A stretch of DNA of 64,000 bases from Nitrobacter winogradskyi Nb-255 (GTDB lineage: Bacteria > Pseudomonadota > Alphaproteobacteria > Rhizobiales > Xanthobacteraceae): positions 1,764,001 to 1,828,000 of the forward strand of contig NC_007406.1 of NCBI RefSeq assembly GCF_000012725.1, written 5' to 3'. Shown here in pieces: positions 7,577-15,075 of this stretch. Made by a program: the position numbers and the translations under genes. How positions within the stretch are numbered: position 1 is the stretch's first letter; the number at the start of each line of letters is the position of its first letter. A model generated the notes under the pieces. The model ran no database searches. It was not told the DNA's origin and saw only the letters and a list, made by a program, of their open reading frames with translations.

Positions 7577-7962
7577 CTTGTCACCTTTCTGGAATAAGGT
7601 TCGCGGGATGCAGCGAACGCGTCGACCTGCTCTCGAACGAACCGAAACTTTGTAAGCAGCCGCACGGCTGCACTGAAACTGAACGGCACATCGACGCCGC
7701 CCTGCTTGACGCCCCAGCCGACGACGCATTTCGCGAGTTGCTCGATTGCAAGCCGCTCCTGTTCATCGGCTGGAGGTCGGCCCGCATAGCTCATCAGTGC
7801 ATCCGTGGTGGCGAGGCGAGCGCGACGTTGAGTGTCGGAATCCGGACCGGCAACGATCAGAACAATATCGGTTGGCGTACCATTGACCGGATCGGTAATG
7901 ACGCATTCCGCGCCGCGATCCTGGTACGCAATGAGATCATCGAAGTCGGCGAGATCAGTCAT
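7573..7962 (-). CDS. Head-module protein of unknown function
   Basis: 129 residues: MTDLADFDDLIAYQDRGAEC, then TDIVLIVAGPDSDTQRRARL, LAKCVVGWGVKQGGVDVPFS and FRFVREQVDAFAASREPY. The layout (substrate-like N-terminus, helical middle, 'W..vk.ggv.vpFs...' and a C-terminal helix) recalls small tail-assembly-chaperone-type proteins, but those normally follow tail tube genes, so the match is weak. It overlaps the portal stop by 8 bases. Confidence 0.7.
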   Translation of the reverse strand: MTDLADFDDLIAYQDRGAECVITDPVNGTPTDIVLIVAGPDSDTQRRARLATTDALMSYAGRPPADEQERLAIEQLAKCVVGWGVKQGGVDVPFSFSAAVRLLTKFRFVREQVDAFAASREPYSRKVTS

Positions 7963-9133
7963 TTACGGGCTGCTCCTGCGATCCAGGCTGGCTGGCGCCG
8001 GTGTTCGGGTTGGCAAATTCGTTGCCGCCGGCATAAGGCGCAAGGCCGGTATCCAGCCATGTGCGGGCTTCGTTTGGATTGAGCACGCGACTGGCAACGA
8101 GGCTGGAAATGGCGGTCGCACGCTTCTCCAGGTCCACGCGTGTCAGGTCATCAATGTCGAACTTGAACGCGTACAGCGCCCGCTCGTCATCAGTCAGCAG
8201 CGCGCGGTCGAACGCAGATTCAAGCGCCTTGAGCCACGGCATCAGCGTGACGCTCAGGAACTCTCTGTATTTTTGCCATGCATTGGCGTAGCTCGATTTT
8301 GTGAGGTCACCGAGCATGACGCTCGAAATGTTGAATGCGCGCGCGATGTCTTCCAGTTGCCATCGGCGGTTTTCGACGAACTGAGCGTCGGTCGATGCAA
8401 GTGCGATCTGCTTGAACGTCGCACCGTCAAACAGGAATGCGGTGCCGCCGGCGTTGTCCGCGCCGCCGTAAGCCGCGTTCCAGCCCGCGATCATGTTCTG
8501 GACGGCCTTTTCGCCCGCGCCGGTCGGCACTTCGACAACGCCGCCGGGACGCGCCATCCGCTTGAAGAGGAATTCGACATAACGCGACATCGCCACTGCG
8601 GCGGAGATTGTCGGATAGGCAAGACTGACCGGGCATTTCGAGAATGGGCCGCGAATGTGAACGACGTCCGACGCCGGCACGCTGCGACCGTTGACGGTGT
8701 AGGATGGGCGACCGGAGCCGTCGCCGGCATACTCGACGGTGATGCGGCCCGCGGTATACCGGATAATTTCAAGGGGTCGGCCGTCGCCGCTTTTGTTGAC
8801 CCAGGCAATCCCGCCGGCGTCGGCGGTTAGTGCTTGTGTGATAAGGTCTCGGATCAGGTCGGAGCCGGATGTCCATTCGTTGACGTGACCGCGCAACAGG
8901 TCGAGTGCGGGGTGTTTTACGTCGGCGGACGTGTCGTCGCGTTTGACCAGGTGTAAATCGAGCGTTGCCGCAGCATTGCTGATCGTCGTGACGGCTGCGG
9001 AAACAGCGGGTTCTGAGAGAGGATGAACCGGCCCGTACGTGCTGCCGCCCGAGAGAATTGCGAAGATCGCTTCATCCGGATCGGCGAGCGATTTGGTTTC
9101 AATAGTAGTGCGGCGGAAGGGCCAGAGTTTCAT
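7955..9133 (-). CDS. Portal protein, HK97 family
   Basis: 392 residues, normal for the HK97-type portal that forms the dodecameric ring at the head vertex. Features: MKLWPFRR start, PLSEPAVSAAVTTISNAAAT, DVVHIRGPFSKCPVSLAYPT, ISSVMLGDLTKSSYANAWQK and the C-terminal RVDLEKRATAISSLVASRVL with LNPNEARTWLDTGLAP. I see no good ribosome-binding site before the ATG; a TATAAT sits only 5 bases upstream (9139-9144, minus strand), so the start may be weakly initiated or even leaderless. Confidence 0.95.
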   Translation of the reverse strand: MKLWPFRRTTIETKSLADPDEAIFAILSGGSTYGPVHPLSEPAVSAAVTTISNAAATLDLHLVKRDDTSADVKHPALDLLRGHVNEWTSGSDLIRDLITQALTADAGGIAWVNKSGDGRPLEIIRYTAGRITVEYAGDGSGRPSYTVNGRSVPASDVVHIRGPFSKCPVSLAYPTISAAVAMSRYVEFLFKRMARPGGVVEVPTGAGEKAVQNMIAGWNAAYGGADNAGGTAFLFDGATFKQIALASTDAQFVENRRWQLEDIARAFNISSVMLGDLTKSSYANAWQKYREFLSVTLMPWLKALESAFDRALLTDDERALYAFKFDIDDLTRVDLEKRATAISSLVASRVLNPNEARTWLDTGLAPYAGGNEFANPNTGASQPGSQEQPVND

Positions 9134-9198
9134 TCATGATTATATGCCACAAAACGCGCGGACATATAAGCTGGCAGGACCTTGCAAACCCTAGCAGG

Positions 9199-9405
9199 TC
9201 AGGCCGCGCGACGCATCCAGCGGAAGAGTTCGCTACGAATCGCCCAATGTCGACCACCTGTTTTGTAAATCGGAACGTCCGGTTTCCTTGCCCATCGTCG
9301 AGCGGTGTCGACACTCACGTCGAGGAAAAACGCGATCGAGGGCAAGCCCCAAATGCGTTCCACGTAGAGGTCAGGTTCGTTCAGTTTGATTGGTTTGGTT
9401 TCCAT
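9199..9405 (-). CDS. Small helix-turn-helix DNA-binding protein
   Basis: 68 residues from METKPIKLNEPDLYVERIWG; a GTG four codons earlier, overlapping the upstream stop (GTGA), is an alternative start. LPSIAFFLDVSVDTARRWAR followed by YKTGGRHWAIRSELFRWM is the MerR/AlpA-like HTH pattern (HTH_17 type) with a wing. It precedes the head operon and could control its transcription, by analogy with activators or repressors of satellite and phage late modules; that role is inferred from position. Confidence 0.75.
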   Translation of the reverse strand: METKPIKLNEPDLYVERIWGLPSIAFFLDVSVDTARRWARKPDVPIYKTGGRHWAIRSELFRWMRRAA

Positions 9406-9413
9406 GTGGTGTT

Positions 9414-9635
9414 TCACCTCTTTTGCGAATTGAATTTCTCTTCCACATACTTCCCTAGCAACTTAGTGGTCACGCAAGCCTGTTGGCTATTGAGGTCGCG
9501 ACCGGCCTCCCTCAAACACTCTGCCTTAGCGACGTCGCCGTACTTTGTGGGAGGCGGAAACGCCGGTAGCTGGGCCATGTAGGCAATCCCTGCAACGACC
9601 ACTGCGATAAGGGCCAGTTTGATCGAAGCTCGCAT
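9414..9635 (-). CDS. Small exported or membrane-anchored protein
   Basis: 73 residues. The N-terminus MRASIKLALIAVVVAGIAYM is a single hydrophobic helix with a basic start, either a signal peptide or an anchor. The remainder (AKAECLREAGRDLNSQQACV then TTKLLGKYVEEKFNSQKR) is charged and carries two cysteines that could form a disulfide. AAAGG lies 9 bases before the ATG. Not recognised. In its place between replication and head genes it could be a lysis helper or an exclusion protein; neither is shown. Confidence 0.65.
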   Translation of the reverse strand: MRASIKLALIAVVVAGIAYMAQLPAFPPPTKYGDVAKAECLREAGRDLNSQQACVTTKLLGKYVEEKFNSQKR

Positions 9636-9669
9636 GAATGGTGCCTTTGAAATTATGAGTTGACAGAAA

Positions 9670-9910
9670 TCGTTCCGATCGTTTCACCCCTAGGATAGGA
9701 CCGGAACGGAACGACCATGGCGGCTGCGTAAACGCAGCGCCGCCGTATGGGTGTCGTTTCATTGATCGTTTCGCTTGAAACGCCCATTTGGCAATGGTTT
9801 CTTGCATCGTCGTTTCGCTATCGTTCCGATTTCGTTTCGCTAATTTTTGATGGGTGGAAGGGGTGGAAATGATACCCCTGGAAAAGGGGTCCGAAACGAT
9901 GGTGAAACGA
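9670..9910. repeat. Cluster of TCGTTYC heptamers, partly with 11-bp phasing
   Basis: TCGTTTC or TCGTTCC occurs at 9670, 9679, 9754, 9766, 9810, 9821 and 9832. The reverse complement occurs at 9708 (GGAACGA), 9893 and 9904 (GAAACGA). Three forward copies are exactly 11 bp apart (9810/9821/9832) and so are the two reverse copies 9893/9904. The stretch 9636-9839 has no convincing gene, and the cluster continues into the 3' end of the PrimPol-helicase gene. Phased short repeats next to a replication gene suggest an iteron-type origin or a multi-site operator. Confidence 0.6.
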
Positions 9911-11840
9911 CCGGTTCGAGGTCGTTAAGCTCCTTCTGGCCGATTTGTGTCAACACGATTTTTCGACCCTCACGTCTAATGAGCTTGGTGTCGATGAGCT
10001 TCTGGACAAGTCGGTTCACCTTTGATTTGCCGGCTCCGCCTAGCAGGGTTGCCAATTCTTGCAGCGACGCCTTGGGGTGCTGTTCGAGTAGGCGAAGCAG
10101 CTTGTTTTCGTCGCGCTCCTGGGTCGCATGGTTGGACGCCATCTCGCCCTCACCGATCGCCCGCGCGATAACTGTAGGGATGCTGCGCCCCTTGCTGTCC
10201 TTGAGCAACGGATGCTCCCTCACGGCGTCCAGCTTGAACGCCAGGGGTGAGAATGCCGGTCCCCGAAACTTGCCCTGCACTTCGGCTCCAATGATTGTGT
10301 CGTTCGCCTTGAGCGCGATATTGCCGTCAACCTCGTTTAAGAATGCGCCGCCGCCCCGCGGCATCAGGTCGTCGTCAGCCGCCCTCTTCGTCGGATGGCA
10401 AAGAATCAGAACGCATGGGCGGCCGGGAAGGTTCGTGAGCGACCGAAGTAAGCGGGCGTTGTTTCCTTGCTGTACGTTGTCGTTTTCATTGTCGCCCTCG
10501 AAATAGGCCGCTGCCGTGTCGACGACCACCAACATTGGCTGAAGCGCCCGCTCCTTCACCTCCTGCTCGATCGCCGCGACGTTCTGTGAAACTGAAATAA
10601 CACCCGGAAGGAAGTACACAGGGACTGTCTGCGGATCGATCCGCATTTCCTGCGTAAGGCCAAGCCAGCGCATTTGAATGTCGGTCGGGTTCTCGCCAGC
10701 TAGGTAGATGACATCGCCCTGAGACACGCTGAGGCCATTCAGGGACCGCCCCGTGGCGACGTGCGCGCTAAAGCACATTGCCACGGCGGTCTTGCCGGTG
10801 CCGGTCTTCGCCGTCATTGAATAGCAGAAGCCGCGCTGGAGCACCCCGTCAAGGATGTAGTCCGGCGGGACAAAGCCTTCCAGAAATTCCGCAGACGACT
10901 TGAGAAGCGCTGCGCGTGGAGTCGTTGGCGCCAACGAGGGCGATCCTATCGAAGCGACCGAACCAAACATTTCGCTCGCGGCGAGTTGCCAGCCAGCCTT
11001 ACGTGCCCGCTGAAACCATGTAGCGAGGGTGACCGCGTTGCCGTCATCGGTATCTTTGAAGGTTTCCCATTTTTGATCGCAGGAATATCGACCGGCGACG
11101 GTCACGGATTCCCACAATTCTAATCCATCGTCCCAGAAGCAGATTTTGAGAGCCTGCCCGATCGAAATCCAATCTTCGTAGGAATCGAACGCGTCCCGCT
11201 CGTTCATCCACGCGAGCATACTTCGGACGTCCCGCAGAGAATGCTCACCCTGCCGGCTGCGGTGCTCCGTGACCTTGCGTGTCCCGCCCGAGCAATGTTG
11301 TATCAGCCCTTCGGGAGCGGGATGTGGCGGCGGTGCGCCCGGCATTAATTGGTAGGGGCGCCCGTCGTAATAGCTACCGGCGGCGACGGTGTATCCAATG
11401 CAACGGATATTGATCCGGCCTTTGATGGCGTCTGGTTGGCGAAGCGTGGCCGCGTCGACACCATCAGGAACCGTGCAGTAGACGTGCCAGCCGCCCGAAG
11501 GCGATTGCACATGAGGCACAAGCGCGGCGGGTAAACCCCATGACGCGCAGAGTTCGGCCCATAGCGCCCATGCTTCCTCGCGGCCGTTGTCGCCCTTGGT
11601 GTCAATGTCGACGATGATCAGATTAGATGCGAAGGCGACAACCCCGAAGTTGCAGCCAGGATTTTCACGAGCCCATTTGTCGATTTGCTCCGGGTTGCGG
11701 GACCAGTCATGCTTGAAACTGGAAATGATGCCGGTCGCTATCTTCGATCCCGCAGGAATCGGAACGAGAGCCGCGCCATTCGATTTGTAATATTGCAGGC
11801 TTGCGCAATCCGCGGCTTGCGGGTATAAAGAGTTGTTCAA
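9840..11840 (-). CDS. PrimPol-helicase replication protein (primase + RecA-like ATPase)
   Basis: 666 residues with three parts. Residues ~10-170 are a bifunctional primase-polymerase domain: VDID (D78, D80) supplies metal ligands and SPSGGWHVYC contains H119. Residues ~195-285 are a primase C-terminal helical domain (YEDWISIGQALK). Residues ~325-560 are a RepA/AAA_25-type helicase with Walker A AKTGTGKT (345-352) and Walker B LVVVDT (438-443). The C-terminus has a winged-helix segment (ASLQELATLLGGAGKSKVNR). The start is TTG at 11840, with GGAG about 10 bases upstream. This 'pri-rep' architecture drives autonomous replication of satellites and some phages. Confidence 0.92.
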   Translation of the reverse strand: MNNSLYPQAADCASLQYYKSNGAALVPIPAGSKIATGIISSFKHDWSRNPEQIDKWARENPGCNFGVVAFASNLIIVDIDTKGDNGREEAWALWAELCASWGLPAALVPHVQSPSGGWHVYCTVPDGVDAATLRQPDAIKGRINIRCIGYTVAAGSYYDGRPYQLMPGAPPPHPAPEGLIQHCSGGTRKVTEHRSRQGEHSLRDVRSMLAWMNERDAFDSYEDWISIGQALKICFWDDGLELWESVTVAGRYSCDQKWETFKDTDDGNAVTLATWFQRARKAGWQLAASEMFGSVASIGSPSLAPTTPRAALLKSSAEFLEGFVPPDYILDGVLQRGFCYSMTAKTGTGKTAVAMCFSAHVATGRSLNGLSVSQGDVIYLAGENPTDIQMRWLGLTQEMRIDPQTVPVYFLPGVISVSQNVAAIEQEVKERALQPMLVVVDTAAAYFEGDNENDNVQQGNNARLLRSLTNLPGRPCVLILCHPTKRAADDDLMPRGGGAFLNEVDGNIALKANDTIIGAEVQGKFRGPAFSPLAFKLDAVREHPLLKDSKGRSIPTVIARAIGEGEMASNHATQERDENKLLRLLEQHPKASLQELATLLGGAGKSKVNRLVQKLIDTKLIRREGRKIVLTQIGQKELNDLEPVVSPSFRTPFPGVSFPPLPPIKN

Positions 11841-11866
11841 CTGCCGATGACTCCATGCTTGAAAAG

Positions 11867-11892
11867 CCTCGCCCTCCCCCGGCGGGGTTTTT
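11867..11892. terminator. Bidirectional-looking intrinsic terminator
   Basis: CCTCGCC (11867-11873) pairs, with one G-U, to GGCGGGG (11881-11887) and is followed by five T on the plus strand (11888-11892). On the minus strand the same stem is followed by CTTTTC. It lies just after the stop of the 11898-12137 gene and before the TTG of the PrimPol gene, so it could limit read-through from the int/xis side into replication. Confidence 0.65.
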
Positions 11893-11897
11893 CGTTT

Positions 11898-12137
11898 CTA
11901 AGGCTCGATCTCGTCGAGTGCGTCGAGAGCCGCTTCGCAGATCTCGTCGCGTAAGGCGCTATCAGACCAAAACTTCAAACCAGCGGGTGCCAGGACGAAA
12001 CATTCGCCCGTCCCGCTTTCCAGTAGTTTGCAGTTTCTCAAAACGGCGTTCGGCGTTTCCACGTCGAACAGCGCGATCAGGGTTGGCGAGCCGGGCCGGT
12101 CAGGAGCCGCGGGTTCGATGCGGGTGATTTGCATCAT
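11898..12137 (-). CDS. Small protein of unknown function, faintly SpoVG-like
   Basis: 79 residues: MMQITRIEPAAPDRPGSPTL, then IALFDVETPNAVLRNCKLLE, GECFVLAPAGLKFWSDSAL and RDEICEAALDALDEIEP. The order of strands and the 'v.n.kl....g..fv..P' core followed by a C-terminal helix resembles the SpoVG-like DNA-binding proteins found in some phages. The resemblance is by eye only. Coupled (ATGA) to the preceding gene. Confidence 0.7.
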   Translation of the reverse strand: MMQITRIEPAAPDRPGSPTLIALFDVETPNAVLRNCKLLESGTGECFVLAPAGLKFWSDSALRDEICEAALDALDEIEP

Positions 12138-12400
12138 TGGGGGTCGCCGAACAATTTCCGCCTGATCGCGAGTACCCTCGGGTCATGGGTCTCCGCCGCA
12201 ACGATTAAATATACCGCGTCAATGATGCCCTCTCGCACGTGATCGGGTGTCGCGCTTTTGACCTTAGCAAACGTCTCTTCGATACCCGGAGGTTTCGAGA
12301 AACGAACCTCGTTGAGGTTATCGACGCCAAGGGCTTCACAAGTTGCCGCGGCCTGAGCGCGTACTCGGTCTCCTAATTCTTGAAATGGATTACGGGTCAC
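12134..12400 (-). CDS. Small hypothetical protein
   Basis: 88 residues from a GTG that overlaps the stop of the excisionase gene (GTGA). Sequence is acidic-basic mixed and helical: TRNPFQELGDRVRAQAAATC and HVREGIIDAVYLIVAAETHD. I do not recognise it. It belongs to a tight three-gene unit, alpA-like, this gene, and the SpoVG-like gene, so it probably serves early element control or replication. Confidence 0.65.
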   Translation of the reverse strand: MTRNPFQELGDRVRAQAAATCEALGVDNLNEVRFSKPPGIEETFAKVKSATPDHVREGIIDAVYLIVAAETHDPRVLAIRRKLFGDPQ

Positions 12401-12585
12401 GCCGCGACCTCCATGCTCTCAGCTTCGCGCGCTGCAATCCATTCGCGAATCGCGTCTTCGCTGATGCGCGTCGTCTTGCCGAGCTTGTAAGACCGCGGCG
12501 CTTTGCCTTCGCGTGCCAGGATATAGAAATATGCGCGTGAAATCCGTTGGCTGTCGCAGAACTCTTGAATGGTAACCGAATTCAT
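12397..12585 (-). CDS. AlpA-like excisionase / transcriptional regulator
   Basis: 62 residues from MNSVTIQEFCDSQRISRAYF; the ATG at 12585 has a strong AGGAGG 7 bases upstream, which rules out the longer upstream frame. The fold is a short winged HTH: TIQEFCDSQRISRAYFYIL, then YKLGKTTRISEDAIREWIAA. Proteins of this type (AlpA, Xis) direct integrase towards excision or switch on excision genes, and alpA is a marker gene of phage-inducible islands. It lies downstream of int in the same direction. Confidence 0.88.
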   Translation of the reverse strand: MNSVTIQEFCDSQRISRAYFYILAREGKAPRSYKLGKTTRISEDAIREWIAAREAESMEVAA

Positions 12586-12735
12586 TTTGATCCTCCTATG
12601 TGACGACATGCAGTATCCGGGACCAGTGTCGATTCCCCCAAATCCACATGCCTCTACCTGTTCGTGCGGCAACGCCGGTTTCCATTCGCGGATTTTACGC
12701 TCGGGAGGATGCACCCAGCGAGGATTAGTCGCGGG

Positions 12736-13971
12736 TTACGAGAATCGCGGAGCGTTCGCGCGAATAGCATCGGCCACAAACGACGGCCCGAGGTGCGCAT
12801 AATGCGCTTCCGTCACGCGTGTCGTAGTGTGCCCTAACTGGCGCGCGACAATCTGCAACGACACGCCACGCATGACGGCATGGGACGCCCAGGAATGCCG
12901 CAAGGCGTGGAAATTTATCGCCGGATCAATCTTTGCGTTCTTGCAAGCGTTGCGCAGCGGGTCCGCTTGGTGATCCCGCTGCCATGGCTCGCCGTTTTCT
13001 TTCACCAAAAGCATGGCTGCTGGCGACCTGCCCTTCGCGATCTCCGCGACATACGCCGCGCCCTCTTGTGTCAGCACAACATGCCGTGGCTTGCCAGACT
13101 TTGAATCGCGAACATGTAGCGTGCCAGCGTCGGCATCGAAGTCCTCGACACGAAGGGCGATCAGTTCGCCGTAGCGGCAGCCGGTCTCCAAAGCTACGCG
13201 CACAAGGTGTTTGAACGCCGGCGAGCAGGCTTCCAGCAGGCGGCGGATTTCGGTCATGGATAGATAGCGAACCCGCGCGCTGTCGACACTCTCAAACGGC
13301 GTGACGCGCCGCCATGCGGCATCGGTTGGCACCTTGCCGTCACGCCATGCCAAATTCAGCGCGGCTTTGAGCGTCGTTAAAATCCGGTTCGCTGTTGATT
13401 TCCGGCGGCGATCATTTTCAGGATGCGTTGTGCTTTTGAAGCGTTGTCGACGGCCATTCTTCGTTCGGATACGGGCTGGATTTTTCGCTAGAGCGGCGTG
13501 CCACCGCTCAATCTGTTCTTTCGTCAGCTTGGCGACTTCAACACTACCGAACACGGGCAGAATGAACGCTTCCGCCGCATAGCGCCCCTCCCTGCCCGAC
13601 TTCGTTTTAGTCTCCAAATATTCGAGATACGTCGCCATGGCGTCGGCCACCGTGAGCGGCTTGGCAATACCCGCTTCTGTGCGCGCGTAATCCGCCATGC
13701 GCTTGCGAGCGAGCGTCTGTGCCTGTCGCCAATCGAGGATGGCCACACCGTCCGCGTCGCTGAAATCGTCAGCCGTGGCCAGCGTCTCGGTGCGATAGGA
13801 CTGTTCGCCAGCATACAGGCGCAAAACCCACTTCCCGGCGCCGGTCGTCGGCCGACGATAGCCAATATGAACCCCCGGCTCCAAGGCTCGCCAATAGGGT
13901 TTGCCGCGCGGCTTCAAACGACTGCGTGCCGTGCGCGTGTCCAATATAGAGTCGCGAATAGTACGTGCCAT
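12736..13971 (-). CDS. Tyrosine recombinase integrase
   Basis: 411 residues from MARTIRDSILDTRTARSRLK; a GTG six codons earlier is possible and no clear ribosome site decides. An N-terminal DUF4102-like arm-binding part is followed by a SAM-like core-binding domain (~105-215) and the catalytic domain. The full catalytic set is visible: R266 (TGCRYGEL), K291 (DSKSGKPR), H355 and R358 (HALRHSWAS), H381 (LGHTTTRV) and the nucleophile Y391 (TEAHYAHL). It should insert and excise the element. Its promoter region is the repeat-rich stretch to the right. Confidence 0.96.
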   Translation of the reverse strand: MARTIRDSILDTRTARSRLKPRGKPYWRALEPGVHIGYRRPTTGAGKWVLRLYAGEQSYRTETLATADDFSDADGVAILDWRQAQTLARKRMADYARTEAGIAKPLTVADAMATYLEYLETKTKSGREGRYAAEAFILPVFGSVEVAKLTKEQIERWHAALAKNPARIRTKNGRRQRFKSTTHPENDRRRKSTANRILTTLKAALNLAWRDGKVPTDAAWRRVTPFESVDSARVRYLSMTEIRRLLEACSPAFKHLVRVALETGCRYGELIALRVEDFDADAGTLHVRDSKSGKPRHVVLTQEGAAYVAEIAKGRSPAAMLLVKENGEPWQRDHQADPLRNACKNAKIDPAINFHALRHSWASHAVMRGVSLQIVARQLGHTTTRVTEAHYAHLGPSFVADAIRANAPRFS

Positions 13972-14010
13972 CACGGTGGAGATTAGCACGTGTCCAATAG
14001 ATGTCCAATA
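13938..14010 (+). repeat. Three direct copies of TGTCCAATA near the integrase start
   Basis: TGTCCAATA occurs at 13938-13946, 13991-13999 and 14002-14010; the last two start 11 bp apart, one helical turn. The first lies in the integrase coding start. Short direct repeats beside int are typical of arm-type binding sites for the integrase N-terminal domain, so this may be part of the attachment-site complex. Confidence 0.55.
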
Positions 14011-14132
14011 AGCGTGGATAGACGGACAAATGTCTAGGGACGTCTAAGTGTACTAAACTATTGAAAAATATAGAGCGAAAGTGTCAACCATAGACGTCCC
14101 TAGACGAATTTAACACCCTTTCACGGTGGAGA
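13971..14132. repeat. 12-bp direct repeat TCACGGTGGAGA flanking the int control region
   Basis: TCACGGTGGAGA occurs at 13971-13982 and again at 14121-14132, exactly 150 bp apart. The copies bracket the TGTCCAATA repeats and the 15-bp inverted repeat. It may be a binding site, a duplication, or a candidate for comparison with the other end of the element. Confidence 0.5.
14032..14105 (-). promoter_or_regulatory. Putative int promoter inside a 15-bp perfect inverted repeat
   Basis: GTCTAGGGACGTCTA (14032-14046) and its exact reverse complement (14091-14105) enclose 44 AT-rich bases. On the minus strand the spacer contains TTGACA (14082-14087), a consensus -35, with TTCAAT 16 bases further as a fair -10, pointing at int. 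Additional TAGACG copies sit at 14019 and 14101. The arrangement looks like a promoter bracketed by two operator half-sites. The repressor is not identified. Confidence 0.6.
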
Positions 14133-14302
14133 GAGCGATTCCGCTAGGGAGCGCCAACTAAATCAGTAACTTAGCTCGTTCATGTTCATTGTGTCCCACC
14201 TGCCCGGTTTGGCGGGACCGGCTTGCGTTCCGCCGGTACCCCGCGATTATGTGGCTTATGGCAAAGCGGATGCCGACTTCATGAACGGATCGGAGTGAAG
14301 CC

Positions 14303-14728
14303 ATGAAAGCATCGTTGGTAGCTCTGCTCTTGGCTCTGCTCCTGGCGCTTCTCTCGCATCTCGCCCCCGCCTTCGCGGAGACGCCAAAGAGTACGGACGC
14401 GCCGCCTGTCGTGCAGCAGGAGTTTGATGGCTTCATCAAGAAATTCCGGACCGCGTTGAAGGCCGATGATTCCGCTGCGGTTGCCAGCATGACGCAACTG
14501 CCTTTCATGGCCGACGCCTCCATCAGCGATGCGTCGGCATTCCGGGCGAAGATATATTCCGGCGATTTCACGGCGAGAAATCGCAAATGCATCCAGCGCG
14601 GCAAAGCCGTCTATGCTCGCGACGGAGCAAACAAGGATAGCTACTTCATCTTCTGCGGCGATCTCATATTCACCTTCACCAGAACCGCGCAGGGATTTCT
14701 TCTTTCCGAGATTGGCATGAACGATTGA
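14303..14728 (+). CDS. Exported protein of unknown function
   Basis: 141 residues. MKASLVALLLALLLALLSHL followed by APAFAETPKS is a classical signal peptide, with cleavage after AFA. The mature part (QQEFDGFIKKFRTALKADDS, then QLPFMADASISDASAFRAKI and CGDLIFTFTRTAQGFLLSEI) looks like a small globular periplasmic domain resembling the NTF2/DUF4440 style of alpha-beta protein. GGAG lies 7 bases before the ATG. It is the first host-like gene to the right of the element. Large minus-strand frames over it are shadows. Confidence 0.8.
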   Translation: MKASLVALLLALLLALLSHLAPAFAETPKSTDAPPVVQQEFDGFIKKFRTALKADDSAAVASMTQLPFMADASISDASAFRAKIYSGDFTARNRKCIQRGKAVYARDGANKDSYFIFCGDLIFTFTRTAQGFLLSEIGMND

Positions 14729-15075
14729 AGACCTTGCCTCGGCACGAGCGCACGTGCCGCCGTCACGGCGACGAACGCCAAGCCGCGACTTCCGCGACCG
14801 AATACATATCAACCATCCCGATCAAGCTTCGCGTCACTCCTGCGCCGAGCGCCGTGCGGGCGAGCTCGCTCCTGCCGTCGCAAAGGTGCAGCGGGCCCGC
14901 AACGCAATGAGGAGCCTGGTGCAACGCGCAACAGCAGCGTGGAATCTGGGTGCAGCGCACACAGGCGCATGACGCATCATCCTTGATCTGGATCAACGCT
15001 TCCCCGGCAACGTGGTGTGCAATGGGCCGACGTTGGCTGCGTTAAAGCGCCGCCGCACAAGCACGGAGATTGATT
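14729..15075. other. Intergenic stretch of about 350 bases
   Basis: No frame here has a convincing start, composition or ribosome site. The only local signal is the GGAG-containing leader just before 15076. I see no palindrome of note. Confidence 0.5.

Larger units (their letters stand above)
1..14132 (-). mobile_element. Integrative element with HK97-type head module (prophage or capsid-forming satellite)
   Basis: All genes from the integrase (13971) to the terminase at the left edge are on the minus strand and have phage-type products: integrase, AlpA-like protein, PrimPol-helicase, portal, prohead protease, major capsid, connectors, HNH nuclease, TerS and TerL. Most head genes overlap by 1 to 11 bases, as in a single late operon. 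The right boundary lies near 13,990-14,132, where repeats and an inverted repeat replace coding sequence; beyond it the genes are ordinary exported proteins. The left boundary is outside the window. No tail tube, tape measure, holin or lysin was found, and TerS-TerL come after head completion, an order unlike a standard HK97 prophage. Whether this is a full prophage or a tail-stealing satellite cannot be settled from this window. Confidence 0.9.

Noticed and set aside
9526-9807. 93-residue minus-strand frame over the TCGTTYC array
   Set aside because: Overlaps the better supported 9414-9635 gene, and its product reads like repeat-derived sequence.
11898-12137. Firm assignment of this gene as SpoVG
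   Set aside because: Only the order of strands and a few positions match by eye; kept as unknown with a note.
14182-14298. 38-codon plus-strand frame ending just before the 14303 gene
   Set aside because: No ribosome-binding site and no conserved pattern; it probably is leader sequence or a remnant at the integration junction.
14106-14302. tRNA gene as integration target at the right end
   Set aside because: I found no cloverleaf-like sequence near the junction; the target site remains unknown.
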